Shown piece by piece: positions 33,832 through 45,180 of a stretch of DNA of 64,000 nucleotides; the first letter of the stretch is position 1; the number at the start of each line of letters is the position of its first letter. The notes beneath the pieces were generated by a model, which saw only the letters and a list, made by a program, of their open reading frames with translations, did no database searches and was not told where the DNA came from. This DNA comes from Symbiodinium sp. CCMP2592 (taxonomy: Eukaryota; Sar; Dinophyceae; Suessiales; Symbiodiniaceae). The translations under genes were made by a program, and so were the position numbers. Location: assembly GCA_905221615.1 (NCBI GenBank), contig CAJNDT010003190.1:496001-560000 (forward strand), given 5' to 3'.

Positions 33832-34709
33832 TACATTAGACTTGGTGGCTGAGTGAGTACACCGTTGTTATACCTTTTGGGATAATCTGATCCCCTCTAG
33901 AACTGAAAGTTTGCACCTGTTTGGGCTTATGAATCAATTCATGGCACTGCCCCTTGTCGCCGAAGGGGGTTGGCAACATCAAGAACAGCATGCTTTTGGG
34001 TTTTAGGCCTAGGGTTGAGCGTTGAGGGTTTGGGGTTCAGCGATTCTATGCTGAGGTGCATGGTTGGGGTTTGGAAGTTGGACAGAGTGAGTTTGTGTAC
34101 AAGTTGGCGATTTGAAGCTGTTTAATTCAACTTCAGCCCTAGACTCCTACGTCGCGTGTAAACCACAAAGCCTCAGCCCTACATAAGCCTGGAGCCTGAA
34201 AGCCTTAAAGCCTAAAACCTTAAACCTCAACCCTAGGTAATTAAGGAACGCAGAGTTTGGAGGTCTTGGATCAAAGGCGATGAGAAGAAGTGAGCAGCGC
34301 CGCGAATAGCGGGAAGAGCGTTTGTAAAACTTCTGACGCGCACGTGAGATCCTGAGCTTATTATTGTTCTTAACACCTATGTTTGTCCGATCTTCTCATG
34401 TTTCAAGTGCCGCAACATGGCAGTTCAAAGGGCAAGTTCCCATCCAAGCCGATAGGGTGGTGCCTGTGTTCTGCCCTATCGCGACTCCGCCTGCTTGTCC
34501 GGATCATGAGGATAAGGGCTTGGGCTCTGGAGCTTTAGAGGTTTTTCAATTTTTCGAGTTTACCTAAGCCGCGTCAGCTCTTTCAGCACATCGACTGTAT
34601 GTTTGAGCGACGAGAATACCCGGATGTCCTCTTCAGTCCTAGCTATCCCAAAGGGCCCAAAATAAATAACTATGCAGTAAAATGTAGGGTTTCTGAATAG
34701 GAATTACTA

Positions 34710-34814
34710 TTGTTGATGATATAAATCCTGCATTACCTTGAGGACCCTAAACTATATATGGGAATTATGGTATAGCCCTTATTATGGGTAATGCAGGATT
34801 GATATCATCAACCG
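34710..34814. mobile_element. Foldback element, family B (copy 2)
   Basis: TTGTTGATGATATAAATCCT and AGGATTGATATCATCAACCG. Centre ACCCTAAACTATATATGGGA. The flanks are TA and AA, matching at one of two bases. Confidence 0.83.
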
Positions 34815-34899
34815 AATTGTGAGTTGGGGATGTATTCCCCATAGCAGTACCGAGGACCCTTGGGGGCACGTACGGGTTTACAGCCAGTCAATGCATTAT

Positions 34900-34991
34900 T
34901 CCCAAAGGGTCCAAGTAATAGTCTAGTATATACTTTGGGGGGCCCAAATACTTACTAAGTACCTACTATGATAGTACTTGGACCCTTTGGG
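34900..34991. mobile_element. Foldback element, family J (copy 2)
   Basis: CCCAAAGGGTCCAAGTAATA and GTACTTGGACCCTTTGGG. Centre TACTTTGGGGGGCCCAAATA. It lies less than 100 bp after family B copy 2. Confidence 0.75.
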
Positions 34992-35099
34992 ATTCCTTGC
35001 TACGCTAGTACGCCTGCTGACGGCTCAAAATTAGGGTTTAAGGTTTGCACGAAGCAGTCAGTCAAGGCACTGTCAAGGCTGCACAGATGCAGCGTTCTA

Positions 35100-35640
35100 T
35101 GACCTGGAGCTCGATGGGTCGATAGGTGGATACATGAATAGGTTCGATGGGTTTCGAAGAGATTCGATTAGTTCTTCCGGTTCGACAGAAACAAACGTTC
35201 GATAGACTAGGTAGATTCGAAGAATTTGCTGACAGATTAGATAGGTTAGACATAAGTCGTAGCCAGAGAAGATAGATGAGATAAGTCAGCTAGATCAGAT
35301 AGGATTGGACTGACTCGGCAGGTTTCATACGTTTGATAGGTTGGATAGATAGGTTAGATTGAACGATAGGTAGATAATCAGGTAGTTACATAGGTAGATG
35401 AGAAGCAGATAGATAGATGCACAGGTAGGTAGACAAAAAGCTATATTGGATTAGGTGGGACTAGACTAGATGTAGAAGCCTAGACTAATTAGGTGAGATT
35501 AGATTGGCTCAGGTTGGGTTAGGTTCGATTAGAATTGCACAAGATAGTTGGTAGATAGGCAGGAAGGTAGATAGATAGGCGGATGGGTAGATGCATAGAC
35601 GGCTAGGTGATGGCTAGTCGGGTAGCTAGTTAGCTAGCCG
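35100..35640 (+). repeat. Degenerate GATA/TAGG-rich region
   Basis: Long, heavily diverged run of GATAGGTAGAT, GATTAGAT and GGTTCGAT motifs. It resembles an old microsatellite. Minus-strand Ser/Asn-rich frames derive from it. Confidence 0.75.
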
Positions 35641-36267
35641 TAAGGTTGGTGTTACTACTTGCAATCGTAACCATGGTAATAACCGTGCAAGTAAGCAATA
35701 ATACCTGCTAACACCTGTAGCCTGTGGCTTCGTGAAGCTGAAGCTATCATTGCTGGTCTTGAAACCATTCTAAGTAAGTTCTGAGATTGGCCAAAGCGCC
35801 ACCAGGCTCGTTCGACTCGCTTCTCTGACCGACAGATGTCCGTGAATAACAATACTAGCGATAATAGTAATCATCGTGATATCAATACTGGTCACAGTCG
35901 TAGTAATGTAGCTTGCACTAGCGATGCTGAGACTAAGATGTTCCTCACAACCCGAAGCGCCAAGCATCCTGGCCCAAGGGTTTTCCACTGAAGAGCGCAT
36001 GGTCTTTTAAGCACTCCTCAAAGGGGTTCTAGATTCTACAAGGGTGACTAGAGTATATAGCGGTACATTAAGAATTACATATAGAGGTTTAGTTTGGGGT
36101 CTTGGGTAGGATTTCAGATTATGGTCTCAGAGGCCCCACTGGAGTTCTTAGGATTTGAAATGTTGTCGATCTGGCAAGCATGCGGCTTGAGCCCCAAACC
36201 CGGGCATTGCGGAGAGATTTGGGGCTCAGGCTTGGTCAGTGCGCGCTCTCCAGTCTATCTACAACTA

Positions 36268-36374
36268 GGCCCTAGAGTAGGCCCTTATTCCCTTGTTTGG
36301 GGGTTTCAGGTCCCCTTATAAGCCCCTTTAAGCCAGAAAGGGCACCCTTTTTATTCCTAGGCTTCTCTTGGGTC
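36268..36374. mobile_element. Foldback element, family H (copy 3, diverged)
   Basis: GGCCCTAGAGTAGGCCCTTA and TATTCCTAGGCTTCTCTTGG with TA outside both ends. The interior TTTCAGGTCCCCTTATAAGC is similar to other H copies. Confidence 0.62.
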
Positions 36375-36480
36375 TAGACAACGAATGCGATGTTCAGATC
36401 CCAAACTTGAATAGGGCTTGGGGGCTCTGCAGTGGCACAGTGTCAGAGAACCCTAAACCCTCAACCCTGACGCCCAATAA

Positions 36481-36578
36481 TGTAGGAACCTGATTAAGCA
36501 ACCTTGGGCCTATTATTACAACCCCAAAATAGTAGGAATCATATAAGGAGCCCCAGGTTTCTTCGTCATGTTCCTACA
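36481..36578. mobile_element. Foldback element, family P (copy 2)
   Basis: TGTAGGAACCTGATTAAG and TTCGTCATGTTCCTACA. Centre CCAAAATAGTAGGAATCATA, recalling the family A centre. Confidence 0.78.
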
Positions 36579-36756
36579 TTGTTATACTACCCCTATAGAT
36601 CCCAAATAGTAACCCTTATAGACCCTTTTTAAAGCAACCCTAATACCCTATAACCCTAAACCCTAAACCCAAAGGGTTCCTATATTAGGGCCTTTTTGCT
36701 CGCCTGTGGCTGGGAAGCACAGTAGACCAGCACCGAAAGAAGTGGCGCTAGCATTA

Positions 36757-36867
36757 CCCTAAGGGTCCAAAGGACCCAATAACAAGGTACCTGGTTTCAG
36801 GATAGTAGTTATGTCGGTAAATGTTTGGGAGAATATATCATAATAAAAGTACTTGGACCCGTAGGGG
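36757..36867. mobile_element. Foldback element, family J (copy 3)
   Basis: CCCTAAGGGTCCAAAGGACC at the left and AGTACTTGGACCCGTAGGGG at the right. Centre GGATAGTAGTTATGTCGGTA. Confidence 0.68.
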
Positions 36868-37107
36868 CATGGCTTTAGATCCGGAACCATATACACCCCT
36901 TCAGCCGCAATGATAAGCCGAAACCCGGCAGCTTTTGTTTGGAAGTTTGGCGCAAACCCCAACCCCGGCCATGCTAGCTACCATAGCTCTGTGGCCGTAG
37001 GAGTTTGGGAGTTAGTTCAGGGTTCAAGTGTTCAGGGCTTTTGGGTTTCACGGTTTAGCGTTTGTTGTTTTAGGGGGTGGGGCTTGGGGGTTGGGTTGTC
37101 CGAGGGT

Positions 37108-37221
37108 AAAAGGAGGGACCCTTAAGAAGGACCCCGAGGTATATACCCTTAATGTAGCTATTATATACCCATTATATAGTCCATTATAGGGTAGGGGTCC
37201 CCATTAAGGGTCCCTCCTTTT
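37108..37221. mobile_element. Foldback element, single-copy family with AAAGGAGGGACCC arms
   Basis: AAAGGAGGGACCCTTAAGAA and CCATTAAGGGTCCCTCCTTT, about 28-bp arms, with an AT-rich centre (TAGCTATTATATACCCATTA). Confidence 0.75.
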
Positions 37222-37359
37222 CCCCTTTGAGGTTGGCTGTTGTAGTGATGATGCCGGCGTCTCGAAGGGTTTTAGATCGTCTGCGGCTTATGCAACGTAT
37301 TAAATTGTGTCTTGCGGTCGGGTTGGTTTGACTAGTATGGTAATTGTAGTGATGCACGT

Positions 37360-37735
37360 CCATCCACCGATCTACATGTCGATCAATGTTTCTGTCTACC
37401 TACGTCCTATGTATCTGCCTATGTGTCTATATAACTATATTGTTTTCTATCTGCATCTCTTTCTATCGCATCAATCCATCCAGGTTTATGTCTTAGGGTT
37501 ATCTTTCTACCTACCTTACTTTTCCTTTATCCGCCTATCGCTCTTTTTCTCTATCCATTTATCTATCTATGTCTGCGTATCAAGCTAGTTACCTAACTAG
37601 CTAGCTATCTAACCAACCAACTAGCTAACTAACTGACTAACTATCTATCTATCTAACTAATATACCTAGCCATCCTGCATGCCTAGCAAGCTAACTAGCC
37701 AGCCATTTATCTAACTAAATATATTTGTTTGTCCA
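37360..37735 (+). repeat. Degenerate CTAT/CTAA-rich region
   Basis: Diverged CTATCTATC, CTAACTAAC and CATCCATC runs. The reverse complement has the same character as the GATA-rich tract at 35.1-35.6 kb. The Tyr/Leu/Ser-rich 93-codon frame here is a repeat artefact. Confidence 0.75.
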
Positions 37736-37950
37736 TCTTTTTCTCCATCCCGTTGCATGCACATTTATGCATGCGCATACAGTCACTTCACTTCTGTGCG
37801 GGGCTTTCTGGATGTACCGCAATTAGGGCTACTCTGGTGTTGACCTCTATGTGTACCAGAAAAGAAGATTCTAGGTACACCTACCGCCCCAGTGAAATCA
37901 GTGCAGCAATCGGTTGAGAATCAGACAAGACTATCAAGAGCCCTAATATC

Positions 37951-38044
37951 GGGGCCTCAATAATTACCTGTACTATCTTGGGGGTTCCTTATCATAACTG
38001 TAGTATAATGGGCCACGAAACCCTATTCTAATTATTAAGGCCTC
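37951..38044. mobile_element. Foldback element, family F (copy 6)
   Basis: GGGGCCTCAATAATTACCTG and CTATTCTAATTATTAAGGCC arms. Centre CTTATCATAACTGTAGTATA. Confidence 0.8.
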
Positions 38045-38239
38045 TATATTCTATATTAAACCCAGTTCAGCCTTCCCAGCTTTAGGAAGTCTCAAGCAGT
38101 CCAGTAAGCCCTAAGCTTCGTGATCGAAACCTAAACCGTCAACCGGAACTCCCAAGCCCTACACCTTTGGCCTACGCCTGTACGTACACCCAAACCGCTA
38201 TACATCTGAAACCCTGAAGTCCTAAAGCCTAAACAACTT

Positions 38240-38326
38240 AACCCGGAATAACCTACTTTTTGTAAGGACTTATATAAGGAAATCATAATAAGGAACCCTA
38301 AAAAGGCTGTGTTCTTCCCGGTCCAG
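38240..38326. mobile_element. Foldback element, family K (copy 2, right arm degraded)
   Basis: AACCCGGAATAACCTACTTT matches family K copy 1. The right arm is diverged (AAAAAGGCTGTGTTCTTCCC). Confidence 0.55.
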
Positions 38327-38597
38327 GTAGTTCCTAAGCCTGACGCCTGGAACCCCTTAATGCTGCTCCCTACATCTGAAACCCTGGACCTTCAAACCTA
38401 CTCCCAAAACCTCAAGCCCTAAACCCTTAAGCAAAAAAGCCTTTGGGGTTTAGGGTTTAGGGGTTTGGAGTTTATAGGGTTTAGGGGTTTGGGGGGTTTA
38501 GGGCACCAGAACCCCTGAACATAGCTGGGACGGGGAGACTGGTCGGCCTTCGAACGATGGTTTCTTCGGCACGAAAGGCTGCAAAGAAACATCCGCC

Positions 38598-38698
38598 TAA
38601 GGTAAAAGCCAGAAAGTTGGAATATGATTATCCTAAACCCTTTATGGTAAATTATAGGGTATCCTACCATGAAACCATATTCCAACTTTCTGGAGTTC
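38598..38698 (+). mobile_element. Foldback element, family I (copy 2), intron-like ends
   Basis: It reads TAAGGTAAAAGCCAGAAAGT at the left and CCAACTTTCTGGAGTTC at the right, the reverse orientation of the 25,675 copy. It follows a short Lys-rich frame ending AAKKHPPK, after which AG|GTAAAAG would be a good donor and GGAG an acceptor. The interior is open in one frame, so splicing is not required to keep it open. Confidence 0.77.
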
Positions 38699-39064
38699 GC
38701 TTTACTGTGTTGGGCATCTATACCTTTGGAGTGCAGATGAGTTAACGTCCAGGATACAGGATTTGGGATTCACGGGCTCAGAGTTGATGCGGGGATAATT
38801 AGAATAGGGCTTCTTTAAAGGGGTACTATGAGAGTTCCTTTAAAGGGCTACGTCAAAGCAAGGCTTGGGGTCTAAGGTTGCATATGGCGTTGCATCAAGG
38901 CTGAAGGTTTAGCGCGTGCTTGCACCATTCCGAACCACAATTCCGAACAGCCCAAATCCCAAACAACAGAGGGGTCGCAAGCCAATATCCTCTTAGTCCT
39001 TAAATGAATGTGGTATGTCAGTAGAATTTCAGCCAGACTGCCTATTCCAAATATCGAGGACCCT

Positions 39065-39072
39065 CTGTATCT

Positions 39073-39106
<34 letters not shown>

Positions 39107-39108
39107 TC
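39065..39108. repeat. CA and TA microsatellite
   Basis: ACACACAC run followed by TATATATA. Confidence 0.92.
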
Positions 39109-39298
39109 ACAGCAATGAGAACGGTAGGTCATGGCGTGATTCATGGTGTCAGGGCATTAAAGTTTCGGATTCGATCAGTGTGTTCAGGGCTTAGGCGTTC
39201 TAAGGGAGGCGACTGAAATGTGAACCCCGTAATTAAACATGCCGCATCTGAAGACCTACACTTCCGCGGTTACCAGAACCTCTAAACTCTAACCCTAA

Positions 39299-39405
39299 CC
39301 TATAGCCTCCATTGTAGTTCCTTTTTTGGTTAACCAACATCTCTATTATAGGGTCCTAACCATAAACTGGTTAACCAAAACAGGAACTGCAATGGAGACT
39401 CTAGG
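39299..39405. mobile_element. Foldback element, family C (copy 2)
   Basis: CCTATAGCCTCCATTGTAGT to CAATGGAGACTCTAGG. Its interior is almost identical to copy 1 (CATCTCTATTATAGGGTCCT), so these two copies are recent relative to the background. Confidence 0.87.
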
Positions 39406-39779
39406 TAGGGCTTAGGGTGTAAACCCCAAACCCTTAAGAGCAAAAAGAAGACGCCTACGCGCAGGTCCGAGCAACCAGCGTGCCCCTCGCACTTGCGGTT
39501 CGGCTTGGGCTTGGGCTTTACGGTTTCAGGGCTTTCGGCTTCTGGGGTTTAACATTTAAGGGTTTAGGGGTTTAGGGATTGGGGCTTTAGAGCTTTGTGT
39601 TTCATTGTGGTTTAGGGTTCAGGGTGTATAGGACTTAAGGTTCAGTCTTGAGGTTTAGCGTTTAGGGAGTACTTGAAGATTCACGGGACTTAGTAGGTAA
39701 GGTTACAAAAAACCCTGTGGTTATCAGCACACATAGCTTTACTACGTCCCATGATCCTTTAAGTAGGGTTTAGGGCTCA

Positions 39780-42180
39780 ACCTTCTCATCATTGTTGGCC
39801 ATAAACCGTGAACCCGAAACCGTAAGAAGCCCAGAAGATTCCTTGGAGGGCCGCTGCACGGGATTTCGGGCTTAGTAGGACTATGCCGGGGCTAATACTT
39901 GGAAGAGGGGTGTGGGGTATACCTTACTAGAGCTAGTCAGGAACCCTAAGGAACAGTACCACGAATCACCAAATTCTGAACCCTTCATCATTTTCAGGCT
40001 CATGGGACCTTACAAGACCTAAGGATGTCAGGCTCATCCCTCAACCCCTATCCCGACACCCCAAGCCCTGAACTTTTAGCAACTCTAGGTTTAGGGTTTA
40101 GGGTTAACTGCAAGGGTTAACTGCAACTTGCAAATTCAGGTCGTCGTCATTGAGGCTTCAGCTTGGAGTGAACGTACGAGAACGGAAGTAATCCTACAGC
40201 CCTACAACTCCAAATCCGAAATTAAATCCTAAAGTCTCAGACACCGGAAATTCTAGGATCTCGTAAGAACCGCCTGAGGGGTCCGGATCTACGGCTCCCC
40301 GGAGATAATGTTTCAAAGTTTAGTGTTTCAGTTTAGGGTTAGGGTATTCTGAGTACGGTCTATGGGGTTTGGGTTAGGGTATAGAGCTGCCGGTTTCGGG
40401 TAGTTTGCCTTCAATCTCTTTCGCTCGGCATGTGAAGAGAAACCTTTGAGCGTATGGTCGTTCTTTGACATCGGAGATAGTCGTATGAAGCCTGGACAGA
40501 GCTTCGGAGGCCGTCTTCAACAGAATACATGGTTCCGCTACAATGCTATTCCTACGGCAGGCTAAACCCTCCCCTAAACCCTGAATCCTACAACGCCAAA
40601 ACCCGAATCTAGGGTTTCGCACATCTCGTGAAGCCTAAACACAAGCTGAAGGCTTAAGAGCCCTAACCCTAAACCCCTAAACCCCAAACCCTGAGCCCTA
40701 AAGCAAAAAACTCATAACTGTCATCACACAGCTCCCTGCCATTTTGTGAGCCACGGGCAAGAGGGCATGGCACCGCGGAGGCAGACCTTTGTTGGGGTTT
40801 GGGGGATTGGGGCTTAAGAGATTTTTGGATCGAAGCATTAGGGTTTGGGGGGTATGGGCTTAAGAAATTCTGGGTCGAAGCATTTTGGGGGCGTTTCAAG
40901 GAAGCAAGACTTAGGTTTTGCAGCTCTGGGCGGGTGTTTCGTGTTTAGGGGGTTTGGGTTTTCGGGCTTCGGCCAGGCTTAGGATTCAGGATTTGGGGCC
41001 GGGCTTGCCTCCCAAAACCAACACCATCAATCTCATCTCACGGCATCAGACTTCAAGATCGGGGCCTGAATCAGTGGTGTTAAGATACCCTTATTCCCCA
41101 CCCTATGCAAACGCCGAGCCCGAAACCCTAAAAGCCCAAGCCCTGAAGCCAATAGCCAACCCCTGAACCCGAATCCCTAAATCCCCAACCCCTGAACCCT
41201 AAACCCTAGATTATCAACCCCAGAGGATTAGTGTGCACTCTGGACTCGACGTTCAAGTTCCCGACGTCTTGAGCCTGTCACAGCTGTGCCAAAGTATGTG
41301 AGAGCACCCATTTCACATTCATGTTTGGAATAGGTCTCCGGGTCTAGGGTGTTTGGGGTTTAGCGTTTCGGTGTTGTTAGGTCATGACCGACATCCAGAA
41401 GAGAGCAAGCTTTACGGGCTTGGTTGCTTTTCATTCTAGAACTTATCCGCTGGCAGCCTACATGGGTGCGCCATAAAGGCTCAGCAATGATCCTCCTTGG
41501 CCCTAAACCCCACAACACCCCTTAACCCAGCAAATCCCTAAACCCAGGAAATCTGTAAACCCAAGAAATCCCACCCTAAACCCTAAACCCTAAACCCTAA
41601 ACCCTAAATCCCATACCCAGGAAAACCTTTGGACTTCGAGCACCAACCAGTTTGGGGTTCTATATGTCAGAGACGCAGCTTCTGGGGCAGCTCTAGGAAA
41701 CAGTTAGGGGACTTAGGGTTTAGGGTTTCGGGCTTGCCGGGGTTTAGGGCCTTTGGGCTTTAGGGGTGTATTGGTTTAGGGCTCAGGGTTTAGGAGTTTC
41801 GGGTTTAGGAGCTTAGGGTTTAGGGTTTAGGGGATGCAGAAGTGGAATCTGTCGAGCCGACGAAACCAAAGCTCAGGGTCCGTACCAGAGTGTCTCTAAT
41901 CGCGTGATCATCCTGGCGTGAGCCGAGTCAGAACTTCAATGAAACTGTTGTGGCAGGCCCTAAATCCCAGCTCAAATCGAAACCGGTATATCGGTGCTTA
42001 ATCTCAGGTTCGGTTCTGCAACACGGGGTCAGAATGATGCGGCAACGTCCGCTTATTCTACGGCCGCTATGACTATTGTAATGTGCCACAAACCCTATTC
42101 TGGTTTCTCAAGCCCCTGGATCATGAAACCCTTGTTCTGACCTTTAGTACAGAACCCTGATTTACCGGAGCCCTTTCAAG
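39780..42180. other. Mixed degenerate telomere-like repeats, no gene or foldback element seen
   Basis: About 2.4 kb with CCCTAAA and TTTAGGG units in changing orientation, including a clean CCCTAAA array at 41,575-41,608. Small open frames (up to 88 codons) overlap repeats. The frame at 40,374-40,622 (minus) is the least repetitive but has no recognisable motif. Confidence 0.45.
41575..41608 (-). repeat. CCCTAAA array
   Basis: Nearly five consecutive exact units. Confidence 0.93.
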
Positions 42181-42195
42181 GAACCCTAAAGCATA

Positions 42196-42293
42196 CCTAT
42201 AGTCTCCATTGTAGTTATTTTTTGGTTTAACCAAGTTTTTATTAAGGATCCTAAAAGGTAACCCCAAAAAGGAACTACAATGGAGACTATAGG
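42196..42293. mobile_element. Foldback element, family C (copy 3)
   Basis: CCTATAGTCTCCATTGTAGT and ACTACAATGGAGACTATAGG arms with a different interior containing TTATTAAGGATCCTAAAAGG. The interior resembles families A and E, so arms and centre have different histories. Confidence 0.85.
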
Positions 42294-42883
42294 CAGATTA
42301 GATGCCTCCATATTCCATGGCTCGAACGTGCCCTGCACCATGGCAACCATTCTGAGCGCAGCGGGGACCGGATCATCCCGTAGACCCCACACCCCCGAAA
42401 TCCCTAAACCCTAACCCCCAAAATCTCTAAACCCTCAACCCTTAAACCCTAAACCGCCAAAATCCCGAAACCCGCATAAGCCCAAAGCTTGAAAGCTACG
42501 CCGGGCTGCCCGGAGCTCAAAACCCATAGCCCACGCCTTGTTCCCTCGACCCCAAACCCCAGACCCTAAACACTAAACCCAAGCAAAAGACCTAAACCCT
42601 ATAAGCACTAACCCCCAAACTCCAAAGTCATATATAAACCCCTAAACCCTAAGCCCCAGACCTTAAACCCTGAACCAACCAACCCCCAGCATTGCAACCT
42701 CGGTGTTTCCCGAGCCAACTACGGGCGAGCGTCTATTCGGGAAGACGCCATGCAGTTGTTCAGCCATGGCGCGTGCCACCGAGGGCAAAGCAGGATGAGT
42801 TCATCGGGCTGCGGGTTGAGGGTACCATTTTAGGGTTTAGTCTGGGGAAGTTTACGATTGAGGGTGTATAGAGTCAGTTCAGG

Positions 42884-42894
42884 TCAGAGGGAGA

Positions 42895-42951
<57 letters not shown>

Positions 42952-43142
42952 CGAGAGCGAGAGCGAGAGCGAGAGCGAGAGCGAGAGCGAGCGCGAGCGC
43001 GAGCGCGAGCGCGAGCGGGAGCGGGAGAGGGAGAGGGAGAGGGAGAGCATGAGCGAGAGCGAGAGGGAGAGGGAAAGGGAGAGGGAGAGGGAAAGGGAGA
43101 GGGAGCGGGAGCGGGAGCCGGAGGTGGAGGGGGAGGGGGAGG
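42884..43142 (+). repeat. Purine-only GAGA/GAGCGA tract
   Basis: About 260 bp almost entirely G and A with periodic C in GAGCGA and GCGCGA units, grading from GAGA to GAGCGA to GGGAGA. The Arg/Glu or Ser/Pro-rich frames on both strands follow from the repeat and are not called. Such tracts can form triplex structures. Confidence 0.95.
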
Positions 43143-43364
43143 CCCCATGGGAGAGCTATCCAGAGTTAACTGAGAGGGTCTCCCGGTAAAGGAGCCTTGA
43201 AAGGAGCCCTTAACTACATGTAGCTTAAACCTTGCGCCGAAAACACTGCAGCATGATGTCTTCCAACCTACCCGGACTGTCACCCGTCCTCCTAGGAAAC
43301 AGCGCTCAACCCGTTTTGGCTTTGCATGTTCAGGTTCAGGGTGTGGTTGTCGTTTTCGACTACA

Positions 43365-43524
43365 GGGGCCTAACTAATTACCTAATTATACTATTTTGGG
43401 GTTCCTTATTACACTTACAGCATACTGGGCCCTAATACCCTATATAGTACAGTAGCCTTAAAGATCCCTTATAGTAACCCCTTAAAGGAGCCCGAAAACC
43501 CTATTCTTATCATTAAGGCACTTA
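43365..43524. mobile_element. Family F element with inserted repeats
   Basis: GGGGCCTAACTAATTACCTA at the left and CTATTCTTATCATTAAGGCA at the right are family F arms. The interior is enlarged to 160 bp by CCTTAAAGATCCCTTATAGT-like minisatellite sequence. Confidence 0.65.
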
Positions 43525-44292
43525 ATTACATTACTTGCTCCCAGGAGTTGCGACGATCTCCGTGACTTACACCGGCCTAGGCAGTTGAAAGCTGTTCCTT
43601 TGGGCATTCCTTTGGGGTTTAGGATTAGGGCTTCGTTCACCGCGTTTTCCAAGGGTTGTACACTCCGACTTAAAGGCTAGTGTCGAGTTCATGGGGAATG
43701 ATGTGGATTGGGTGGTTCGGGCTTGTGGTTCCAGGAGCAGGGGATCCGGCTAGGCGTTTGAATTTTGGGTGTTGAGGTACAAGGACGAGAGTTGAGAGAT
43801 CTGCATTTCGGAAAATGGCAAGAATGCCTCTGAAACAAGATACCCTGCGCCCTAACCACAAAAACCCTAATTACGGCCCCCAAGCCCGAACCAAGTACTG
43901 AAGGGCATTGAAGCTGAAGATGAAAACAGCTCTAATTAGGGTTTAGGGTTTGGGGTTTAGGGGCTCTAAATCTAAACCGTTTGCGGCTGGCGTTTTGGTG
44001 TTTTATACCCCTAGCAATGACCCTGAAGCAGAACATGTGCGTTAGAGTGTAACCCACCATGAGGCTATGTACCCCTGGCAAGAGAGCCCAAGAGCGGATT
44101 TCCTGAGCCGTTCAGGGTCCGGAGAAGGATGCCAAATTCCTTTCGATGAGGGGGGTTCTTCTACCTTGTCGTGGCTTCGGATGCAAGGTCCTTGCTAGAG
44201 CCCGCTATGGTTCGAACAGGTACATTAAGCCGTATTGGCCTTGTCCGACAAACCACGCAGGCACCCCTGAACATCAAAAGACAAACCCCAAA

Positions 44293-44396
44293 TGGGAGTT
44301 TCCGAAAACAGGGGGACCCTAATATAGCACCCAAAGTAGTAGGATCCTTATTATAAGGACCCCAAAGCAAGGTACCCCTATTTTCGGAAACTCCCA
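44293..44396. mobile_element. Foldback element, family A (copy 6)
   Basis: TGGGAGTTTCCGAAAACAGG to TATTTTCGGAAACTCCCA with AA on both sides. The centre AAAGTAGTAGGATCCTTATT is the shared core. Confidence 0.92.
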
Positions 44397-44498
44397 AATT
44401 CCAAACCTGAGGGTGGCCAAGCCCTGACGTCGCTTTCCCGACCGGGTTCTGCCTTTGGGTTTGGGGAGTTTCGGTGGCGTTTACCAACTGACACGAAA

Positions 44499-44602
44499 TG
44501 GGAGTTTCCGAAAATAAGGGACCCAAATATGGTACCCTAAATAGTAGGATCCGTATTATAAGGACCCCCAAATAAGGTACCCCTAGTTTTCGGAGACTCC
44601 CA
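44499..44602. mobile_element. Foldback element, family A (copy 7)
   Basis: TGGGAGTTTCCGAAAATAAG to GTTTTCGGAGACTCCCA with AA on both sides. It has the same orientation and length as copy 6, 102 bp downstream of it, and differs by scattered substitutions. Confidence 0.92.
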
Positions 44603-44712
44603 AAAAGGTGCCTTACTGTAGATCGTAGTGACAAGGCTGCTATTTAAGGTCTACATTTAGGCTTCAGATGCTCACTGCTAACCCACAACCCAAGAATCGC
44701 TACAACACCCTA

Positions 44713-44817
44713 GGATGCCCAGTACTACCCTTATTCCCTGTTTGCAGTCCTAAGTTCCTTGTAAAGTTACCCAATAGCAAAAAGGGAGCCCTTTTATTCC
44801 TAGGTTACTGGGCATCC
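44713..44817. mobile_element. Foldback element, family H (copy 2)
   Basis: GGATGCCCAGTACTACCCTT to GGTTACTGGGCATCC. The flanks are TA on both sides, the right TA (44,818-44,819) being shared with the next element. Confidence 0.85.
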
Positions 44818-44819
44818 TA

Positions 44820-44922
44820 CTGTTGATGATATAAATCCTGCATTACCTTAAGGACCCTAAACTATGGGAATTATGGTATATTCCTTATTATACAGGTAAT
44901 GCAGGATTTATATCATCAACCT
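44820..44922. mobile_element. Foldback element, family B (copy 3)
   Basis: CTGTTGATGATATAAATCCT to GATTTATATCATCAACCT, flanked by TA on both sides. It sits exactly at the TA ending family H copy 2. Confidence 0.88.
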
Positions 44923-44939
44923 TAAACCCTAAACCCTAA

Positions 44940-45180
44940 AACCCTATAGATCCCTTAAAGGAACCCGTTATAAAGGTACCCTTATAGACCCCTTTAAAGG
45001 AACCCTACTCAACCGGATCCTCCGGGTCGGCAGTGTCCTTTTTCCATGCTAAACCCCCTAGAGATCCCTTAAAGGAATCCCATAAAGGTACCCTTACAAA
45101 TCGTTTAGGGTTTAGGGTTTAGGGTTTAGGGGGATTTATATCATCAACCGTAGCACCCGTAGTGTCCTTTTTCCATGCGG
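44940..45180. repeat. Duplicated minisatellite, TTTAGGG units and a family B end fragment
   Basis: Repeats of the CCCTTAAAGGAACCC type, AGTGTCCTTTTTCCATGC present twice (45,032 and 45,161), a short TTTAGGG run at 45,107-45,131, and the orphan family B end GATTTATATCATCAACCG at 45,133-45,150. The fragment shows that family B ends can be separated from their partner. Confidence 0.75.

Noticed and set aside
42858..43283. Arg/Ser-rich proteins resembling SR proteins on both strands
   Set aside because: The GAGA/GAGCGA purine tract gives RERERE or SRSRSR in alternate frames. There is no non-repetitive domain attached.
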